Positions 57,756 through 64,000 of a stretch of DNA of 64,000 bases are shown piece after piece (position 1 is the stretch's first letter; each line of letters begins with the position of its first letter). The notes under the pieces were generated by a model. The model was not told where the DNA came from. It made no database searches and saw only the letters and a list, made by a program, of their open reading frames with translations. The translations under genes were made by a program, and so were the position numbers. The stretch is from Haliclona indistincta (taxonomy: Eukaryota > Porifera > Demospongiae > Haplosclerida > Chalinidae), in NCBI GenBank assembly GCA_964017065.1, contig OZ024785.1, forward strand, positions 12,851,086 through 12,915,085. The letters are read 5' to 3'.

Positions 57756-58116
57756 AATAGAGTAGTAACTAGTGTGTTATGCATCACATGCCTTTAGGTA
57801 TGAGTTGTTTAGCCTCTCTGGAAAGCGAGGCGTAGTTCAGTATGAACGGTACCGCTAGCACCAGAACAAGGAACTTGACTGGTCCACAGCTAATCCAGCG
57901 CCACCACCACCATGGCCGCTTATTCTGCCTGGAAACTACCTCCTGGTATTGCTTTTCCATCGCTCCGGCTTTCTTTTGCTTCTTATCATCGCTCGCTTCT
58001 TTAGAACTGCTCTCGCTCTGCGCTGAAGCCGTGTCTGCCATGATACCTGTGACGTCACGCATAAGCAGAGGGTTAAAACTCGTGCTTCCTCTCCCCGTCC
58101 TTTTCAATACAGTCAT
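52499..58116 (-). CDS. Membrane-anchored alpha/beta-hydrolase-like protein
   Basis: Phase-consistent exons: 57792-58116, 57304-57458, 57082-57132, 56954-57030, 56659-56781, 55613-55760, 53297-53379, 52768-52864, then a terminal exon starting at 52576 or 52584. Exon 1 encodes a charged N-terminus, a WWWWRW cluster and one membrane span (KFLVLVLAVPFILNYASL). Its apparent donor is GC (AAAG|GCATGT). The fold is recognised from the oxyanion-side block ending TPVGETSDMWTRVEPL and from VYDRAGLGFSDR. The expected G-x-S-x-G nucleophile elbow reads GVEYS, so the serine is missing. It may be a non-catalytic or unusual hydrolase. The C-terminus depends on the acceptor: HGSRTVLDGSVIHSIILHV then stop at 52499, or another frame to 52369. 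Confidence 0.65.
53538..53999. mobile_element. Mutator-type foldback element, 462 bp
   Basis: The ends TAGCCTCCTCCCCAGGCC and GGCCTGGGGAGGAGGCTA are flanked by the perfect 9-bp direct repeat GACATAGCC (53529-53537 and 54000-54008). It lies in an intron of the hydrolase gene. The interior is CpG-rich compared with its surroundings and has no convincing ORF. Confidence 0.85.
54009..54554. other. Intron of the hydrolase gene
   Basis: It is rich in TATAGTA and TATCTGTATAGG-type runs. No exon or element is recognised. Confidence 0.3.
54555..55525 (+). mobile_element. Composite hairpin element, copy 3
   Basis: It has the same palindrome (54555-54935), body and terminal hairpin as the copies at 2219 and 5502. 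About 220 bp are deleted around 55205. It sits in the intron of the minus-strand hydrolase gene, in the antisense orientation to that gene. Confidence 0.75.
56090..56480. repeat. Purine-only (GGGA/GAAA)n tract
   Basis: About 390 bases that are almost purely purine on the plus strand. It is intronic to the hydrolase gene, and the Arg/Glu/Gly ORFs are artefacts. Confidence 0.95.
57178..57300. repeat. (CT)n/(CCCT)n tract
   Basis: A pyrimidine tract in the short intron between hydrolase exons 2 and 3. On the gene's own strand it is GA-rich and directly follows a donor. Confidence 0.9.
57461..57753. repeat. (GGGA)n-(GA)n-(GGGA)n-(GA)n tract
   Basis: A 290-bp array that fills nearly the whole first intron of the hydrolase gene. 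On the gene's strand it is a pyrimidine tract leading into the exon 2 acceptor. Confidence 0.95.
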
Positions 58117-58928
58117 GTAGATTTATCTATACCTTTTCACACCGTCCTAATCTTCCTCACTTGATCGTCTGGAGGTACTGTTATCACTTAGTTTTGTCAC
58201 TATAATTTTAACCATCCATGCAACTGCAACCTTGCTGACTCGAGTGTTTTAGATAGCTATATGCAAAACAGACCCTGAAACCTAACACAAAACTTTTTGG
58301 TGAACTTCCAGATTTGCAGTTCATTGTTTTTCTGTCAGTCAGATATTATTTAGACAACCATCCACACATCTCTTTTTACCACCAACAAAGAGATGTGTGT
58401 CCATAACGAGCAGCAGGCTCATACACAGTGAGAATTAAATAGTATTAATTTTATTGCTAAATATTATTGATCAAGTGATTGAAGTTACAGTGTGCAGAAT
58501 TCGTTATTATTCGGAGCCCTTAGCCAAGGATAACAATAATTGGGTGTGGGTATAATGAAGGTGTGGCTACTTTTAAGGGTGGAGCTACCTTAAAATTATA
58601 GCAAGAAAGTTGTAAAGTCAAAGATTTCATATTCAAACCAGCTTGAAAATTGCCAGTCATGCTCAGCAATCGGTTTGAAAATATTATCTTTTTGTGCGGG
58701 TCTTAATTACATGTGCATTTGCTCACATGCCGTGCACACATGCCCATGAATCAGTGATTGAGACATCGACAATAATGCCGTTTGTTTAAATTATAGTGTG
58801 ATTATGTATTTGCAATGTCATGGTATCAAAATTTTAAACATGCAAACAAGGAAGACACATTATACATGCAGAGCTGCAAGCAATGAATTGTACTGAAGTA
58901 GTAAGAAAAAGTTTTTAATTTATTTATC
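58117..58928. other. Intergenic between hydrolase and kinase
   Basis: It should hold the hydrolase promoter near 58117-58300 and the kinase 3' end near 58900. AATAAA-like signals occur. No other gene is seen. Near 58350-58400, ACATCTCTTTTTACCACC with its partial complement forms a small hairpin. Confidence 0.35.
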
Positions 58929-59944
58929 TTATAACCTATCCAGTAGGCCTACAATTTCCATCATGGTGGGACGATCATCTGCTGTCATACTGGTACACCT
59001 CCTCATGAGGGAGACCATGCTGATCCACTGGATACGCTGGATCTGTTCTTGCTGACATTCTGGTTGGGGCTCAGGGAGCTCTCTGAGGCACATCTCCACT
59101 AGGAGGATACCGTAGCTATACACATCCATTTTAGGTGAGTGTTGATGAGGAGAGCTGGCCTCAGGAGCAGCATAGGTTGGGTTACCAGGACCGATGGTGG
59201 TGGAGACGAGATTCATGAAGTTGGCTGATCCATAGTCAGACACCTTAGCTCGCCAGCAGCCATTAGGGAGAGGCTCAAGAAGAACATTGGCACTGCTGAT
59301 GTCACGATGGATTATTGGGTGGGGCTGCCATCGGTGAAGGTAGCAGAGAGCATGACCAACATCTTGGCTAATGGAGGTGATGTGAACTCGAGGCATCTCA
59401 TACTCCATTTTCTCCAGCTCCTTGCGCAGGCTGGTCGGCATCAGCTCTGTTAGTATGATGGCTTGTCCCTCCCTAGTGGCTCCGATAAATAGCAGGAGGT
59501 GAGGATGGCGCAGCTTGGCAGCCATTGTCATTTCTCGTACAAATTGCCGACAATTGTAATCAGACAGAATTACATCATGCAGAAACTTTGCAGCTACACT
59601 CAGACCACGGAACTTGGCGACCCTCACTTCACCCCAGCCTCCTATGCCCAGTACTTTCTCGGTCAGCTCCACCTCCTCTCTCCTCACCACCCAGTGGGGA
59701 TGCTCTTCTCTCCCCTCAGCAATGCTGATGAGTGATGACTGACAGCTGATGGAGATGAGAGGGACCATTGTACGATGATGTCACTATCACTGGCCTGCTG
59801 TCTGAGCTGTTGGACCTCTTCTTGTCCTCTATCATTGGCTGCCTGGAGCTGATAATTCTCTCTCACAAGTTGATCCTTCTCTCTGACTACTTGATCCTTC
59901 CCTCTGGTTAGTTGCTGGACTTGTCTTATCAGTTGCTGTTCTCG
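58929..59944 (-). CDS. Coiled-coil protein kinase, N-terminal part missing
   Basis: The kinase frame (ATG at 59768, 279 residues, stop at 58929) has a glycine loop GIGGWGEV (41-48), lysine in VAAK (58-61), HRDISSANVLL with HRD at 154-156, DYG (178-180) in place of DFG, and APE (201-203). The overall style is tyrosine-kinase-like. Upstream, from an acceptor at 59944, another frame encodes a heptad-rich Gln/Glu/Arg coiled coil (DQLVRENYQLQAANDRGQEE). It overlaps the kinase frame near 59770-59790 but is out of register by one base, which suggests an indel or sequence error joining the two. Earlier exons are not found before a repeat remnant at 59980. The kinase motifs are complete. Confidence 0.75.
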
Positions 59945-59979
59945 CTACATGAGGTATAAGATTACAAGTTAAAAGAACT

Positions 59980-60030
59980 AACAAAGTGTAGGTATGACGA
60001 TTGAAAAAGTAAAGTCACAATAATTATTTG
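59980..60030. repeat. Remnant of the 14.0-kb foldback family
   Basis: AACTAACAAAGTGTAGGTATGACG and the following AAAAGTAAAG are diverged versions of that family's left end. Confidence 0.45.
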
Positions 60031-60041
60031 AGAAAAGGAAA

Positions 60042-60240
60042 GTGCCTCTCTTAGAGAAATGCCTGGCCCATGCGCACTACTGCATGCGAGAGACTACTCG
60101 CACGGTAATTGAAAGGCGGACACCGTGGTACAGCAACTTCTCTTCGACTCTGTGGTTCCATTTAACAATCATAAAACGTGGCTGGCGTGGTTTATCGACT
60201 AAACAGTTCTCCAACATTTCGACGCCATTGTGAAGGGCAA
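60042..60240 (+). pseudogene. Possible LINE coding remnant
   Basis: A 63-codon ORF with RRTPWYSNFSSTLW and IIKRGWRG resembles the stretch between endonuclease and reverse transcriptase in non-LTR elements (PW followed by R-W-R). It is too short to be certain. Confidence 0.25.
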
Positions 60241-60339
60241 TAAACTTTAGCCAGGATTTTGTTTTCGAACGGTGAGGTGTGTATCCAAAATTAGATCCAA
60301 CCTAAAATATTATAAACAAAATATTTGACCATCGAAAAT

Positions 60340-60450
60340 AACCAGCTATACGGTATATTAATGTCCTTTGTCTTAGAACTGAGCACTTGGACCATATCAT
60401 TTAGACCATATATTCTATGCCAAAGTATATGCATTTCCGGGCACTAAAAA
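60340..60450. repeat. piggyBac-type MITE remnant
   Basis: TTCTATGCCAAAGTATATGC and CATTTCCGGGCA match the interior of the 30472 element. The ends are not preserved. Confidence 0.5.
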
Positions 60451-61554
60451 TTAGCTTGCAGTAGATCTTAGCTTGCAGTAGATTGGGTGTCTAGCGAGTA
60501 AATGCTTGCAGTTTTCTGCCAGTGTGGGCCCGCCCACGAACAAAGTTGCTCCAGCACGCGCGTGACTAATATTTAACACCTCGAGGTGTCAATTAATTAA
60601 CCCACGCATATTCGAGGGGGGTATCTAAAGTAAAAGATAACCACACTGACAGAGCCGCCAATGAGTCATCAAGATTAGAAACTGCGCAGCATCCACGAGG
60701 CAAATTAATGGGCGAGGCCTGGATGGGAAAATATTGAAATTTCCAATCAATAAGAGAAGGTTGAACAGATGCAGCCCCGCCCATGATTCAGTGATTGCAG
60801 TCACCTCGATCGCGATCGACCTCAATTCAAGCCCGTAGACAGGGGGGTTCGGTAGGTTCGGAAAAACCGCCCAGGCTACCCAACGGTCCGCTTGAAGTCT
60901 TCAGAAATTTACTATACTGGCTACTTTTGACTCTACAAATCGCTGTTGCTAGAGTAGAAGACTGCAGTAAGCCAGTAATACGGCTAGCTTCCTAGTTGCA
61001 TGCACGGTACGCGATCGCGAGTGACCAATGGTGATCAATCTGCTGCCCGATTCAATGGAAACGCCCATCATGAATAATTAATTAGGTAAAATTTCTTCGC
61101 TAAGTCCTTGAAATGCATTCTTTGACCCGGATTGATTGAGCTAGCGCGCGGTAAGTTCGATCGTACGAATCGAATGTAAGGTAAAGAGGCGGAGTCCGAT
61201 CTAAACCAGGCTACGTGGCGCGTGTAGCTAGCTCGACGTGTAGCCTTCAACTATGGATCAATCGTGGCGCTATTCGCCCTGGGCTCCATTCCCTGGCTAC
61301 TATCAACCCTCTTCTTTTGGTGCTGGTCTTAGTAATCATCCATCTAACTTGGCTGTTGGCTGCGATGGCCTCGTACGCAGTGCTTTATGTTGGTACACCA
61401 TGCGCCATCTTAGATCATCAGGATAAGCGCTGGACCGCGTTGGCTCACAAGTCGTGCGAACAGCCATATTGAATAGATCAGTAAGTTAAGGGGCAGAGCT
61501 TTACTTGACTCGAACTCGATCGACCATACCGCACCGTTTACGCTAGCGCTCCAG
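60451..61554. other. No supported gene
   Basis: Small ORFs on both strands show no recognisable domain. CpG-containing blocks at 60750-60850 and 61000-61230 stand out slightly. AGCTTGCAGTAGAT is duplicated at about 60453-60482. Confidence 0.3.
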
Positions 61555-63132
61555 ATGACATTACTAGAAATCATAATCCTGAAAAGAATAGAGCCCCTGT
61601 TAGAAGGCTTAAATATGCCTGATTGCCTTCAAACTGCTTACAGAAAAGGTTTGTCCTGTTCGGATGCTGTGTTTACCACACAAGAGGCTCTTCTAACTTA
61701 CCTGCGTGAAGGTGGTCATCCATATCTCTGTCTTTTTGACCTAGAAAAAGCCTTTGACTCGATAGAACATTGCGTCCTTCTTGAAAAGCTGCTGCAGATG
61801 GGCATTGGTGGCAAGACATGGAGGGTTATTCGTAACTGTTATGTCTCTGCAACCAGTGTCGTTCGTGTCGGTTCTGTGTTCTCTGATATTGTTCCCATCT
61901 CTAGAGGTGTTAAACAAGGATCTGTATTGTCTCCTCTCTGTTTCTTATCACAGTTGACACACTTCTGAAAGAACTCAGATCACAAAATGCTGGACTATCA
62001 GTGCTTGGTACATTTGTCGGTGGAGCAGCTCATGCTGACGATCTTAGAACCATTGCCACTACCAAGAATACCAAGTCAACATCATTGATAATTTTACATC
62101 AAAGCACAGTCTCAGATTGAATCAAGCTAAGACTGAAATTGTTAAAATCACCTTACAACCCAATCAATTTGAGGAGGTTGCTATCAACCATCTGAATACC
62201 ATAACCACCTTACCAGCAGCCAAATGCTTGGGTGTTTGGTGGTCGCACAACCTATCAGCACTTAGATCAGTTCAGGAGAATATCATCAAAGCACGGAAGG
62301 CATTTTTTGCCTTCGGGAGTATCCAAGCTTTCCAGGGGAATCTCAATCCACTGTCTGCCATCAGTGTCTTTGAATCCTGTGTGTTCCCCATCCTTCTTTA
62401 TGGATGCGAAACATGGTTACTGGACTCTTCCACCATTCAGCTACTAGAGCGTTTTCAACTGGAAATTGGGAGGAGAATTTTAAAACTGCCTAAATGGTTT
62501 TCTGGCACAGTGATCAGGATATGCCTCTCCTGCCCTCAATCGTGTATCGTATTTTTTTGCGCAAGATCAAATACCTATCCAAATTATTGGTTGGTGACAG
62601 CAAATCAATCAGCTCAAGAGTGTTTGTCTCTGCCACTATTGCCGACCCTGTCGATGTTTCTTTAATACAGCAGTGCAAGATGCTAGAATCTATCATCGGG
62701 GTTTCACTTGTAAATCAATGTCTACACTCACCTGATGACGCTCTTGCTCTAATATCCACAAGTAAGGCTGACATTCTTCGTCAAGATGAATGTAACCTGA
62801 TGTTGAATGGACATGCAGTTAATCACCCAGCAAACCTGGTTGCTCGTATTGCTGACTCTGTCTCCTGGCGTAAACTCTGGGATACAGCGCTCGATCGTGG
62901 CCCTAGAGGCACAGAACAGCTACAAAGAATTATATATCACTTAGCTCGGCCCACATATGCCAACTTCTGCTGCAATCTATGTGGCCATCCGGTAGACTCG
63001 TCGTGGTTGTCTCATCTTTGCTCAGAGCATGCAGTCACCGTCGATTCTAACTCCATAAACCTGGGTGTCGAGGATATACTCGGACTACTCGTTAGTGAGA
63101 GCAATGACTTATTTAATATTACATTTCCATAA
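61555..63132 (+). pseudogene. LINE reverse transcriptase, 5'-truncated and frameshifted
   Basis: The frame at 61555-61968 carries the fingers and palm of a non-LTR reverse transcriptase (LFDLEKAFDSIEH, then RGVKQGSVLSPL). After a frame change near 61940 the active-site block reads AHADDLRTI in place of the usual YADD. Further changes near 62085 and 62510 lead through LLYGCETWLL to a C-terminal zinc-finger-like CNLCGHPVDSSWLSHLCSEH, with a stop at 63132. A T/A-rich 3' end with AATAAAAC follows to about 63190. There is no endonuclease domain. Three frame changes make it inactive. Confidence 0.85.
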
Positions 63133-63287
63133 CTCTGTTTTATAATAAAATTATTCTGTACTATGCTTATACCCTCTGGGTCCTGCAATAAAACCTTTGA
63201 ACCAATCCTTTGAACCTTTTGAACATTAATATAACTCGCACTCGAAGTGCTAACGATTCATAATGAACGGTATTCATTAACATTTCA

Positions 63288-63540
63288 ATGGCTTCCCGGC
63301 AAGAAGACGTGAAACCGCAGGCAAGCCGCCAGCGTACCAAATTTCTCAATTTTACTTGCAACGGAAGTGGGCGGTAACCGTCCGTGGAAGAGGAGAAATG
63401 GACGAAAGTGTTGGCTTACAAAAATACCTGATTTTGTCTCTGTTAACCTGTAATTCCTTGTTAACAACATGTGTGCTTGTTCTTTATTGGCCGGATTTTA
63501 TCTACGAGAGGTCTTGGGAACTGTATGTTGCATCGTAGTT
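63288..63540 (+). CDS. Possible small membrane protein or first exon
   Basis: An ATG at 63398 encodes about 46 residues (MDESVGLQKYLILSLLTCNS onwards) with one hydrophobic span, ending at 63538. A GAGAG|GTCTTG donor-like site lies inside, so it could be a first exon continuing beyond the window. An upstream 29-codon ORF starts at 63288. No family is recognised. Confidence 0.25.
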
Positions 63541-64000
63541 GAATCAACGCGGTGTAAAGTGCTTGAGCGTCACACTTGGACACGGTATGTTTCTGCTTTC
63601 CGCACCCTCACTGATCAAACAATACGCCAGACACAGCTTGTAAGTTAATGACAGTATAAAGCAGACTATTAGCTACCTTTCCATAGTAATAATAACCACG
63701 TAGCTGTGCAAAAACGGCAGTGCCCAACTTTTTAGTACAGCTTTTTGGAGTGTAAAGTGGCTTCACTGTTATGGAAAGATACAGATGAAGACGTTGTATC
63801 AACTTCATACTTATTATCTTAGTATGTCAGTTTGTATTGTACACTCTAATTCTATTTTCTTGACTCTATCCTTCCTCTGGGTCCTTATTTTTCTGTTCAT
63901 GTACTGCAATATCGTAATTTTTCTTCTGATCATCTCCCTGGGTCCTTCTGTGAAATCAGGGTTATATTTTCTGCATTCATATGTCTCTGAGAGATGGCCA
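63541..64000. other. No supported gene
   Basis: CTCTGGGTCCT near 63880 and CCTGGGTCCTTCTG near 63935 echo the end of the LINE 3' region at 63174 and may be fragments of it. Nothing else is recognised. Confidence 0.25.

Noticed and set aside
61215..61472. 85-codon ORF upstream of the LINE
   Set aside because: It shows no conserved motif, splice context or homology I can recognise.

Overview
The window looks like part of a compact, AT-rich invertebrate genome. Genes are split into many short exons with GT-AG introns, often 60-200 bp long. It holds metazoan families (Death-domain NACHT-LRR receptors, an OXR1/NCOA7-like LysM-TLDc gene, a GASZ-like ankyrin gene, an alpha/beta hydrolase, a kinase) among many small foldback elements. 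The Death-NACHT-LRR genes and gene structure suggest a demosponge of the Amphimedon type. That is inference, because no database search was possible. One 200-base assembly gap lies at 12271-12470.

Layout. 1-16 kb is transposon-dominated: a broken BEL/Pao-like gag, LINE reverse-transcriptase tails, two copies of a composite hairpin element, a degenerate hAT element bounded by its own terminal repeats, a Mutator-type MITE, a tRNA-derived SINE beside the gap, and a foldback with tandem repeats in its arms fused onto a membrane-protein gene. 16.8-25.6 kb holds two innate-immune receptor genes on the minus strand. NLR1 (16790-21431) is Death-NACHT-LRR. NLR2 (22076-25612) carries a 2A-like GDIEVNPGP motif in its first exon and has a frameshift after the NACHT domain. 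25.7-40.1 kb is a tandem segmental duplication of an EF-hand/glycine-rich gene. Copy A lacks exon 1 and is bordered by a 530-bp foldback. Copy B has exon 1 and is interrupted by a 2.6-kb terminal-inverted-repeat element. A GASZ-like ankyrin gene fragment and two piggyBac-type MITEs lie between the copies.

41.2-52 kb is the OXR1/NCOA7-like gene (LysM to TLDc), with an internal TATA promoter that would give a short TLDc isoform. 52.5-58.1 kb is a minus-strand membrane-anchored alpha/beta hydrolase that lacks the usual nucleophile-elbow serine, with the third composite hairpin element in an intron. 58.9-59.9 kb is a coiled-coil plus protein-kinase gene, cut off or frameshifted at its N-terminal side. 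The last 3 kb is a 5'-truncated, multiply frameshifted LINE reverse transcriptase.

The most novel items are the 35301-37912 element and the 2A-like leader joined in phase to a Death domain in NLR2. The element's broken protein shows FEN1/XPG-like acidic motifs, a GIGKG helix-hairpin motif and a tesmin/TSO1-like cysteine domain, with no recognisable DDE transposase. Exon and intron calls were made by eye from splice consensus and reading-phase agreement, so exact junctions are predictions.
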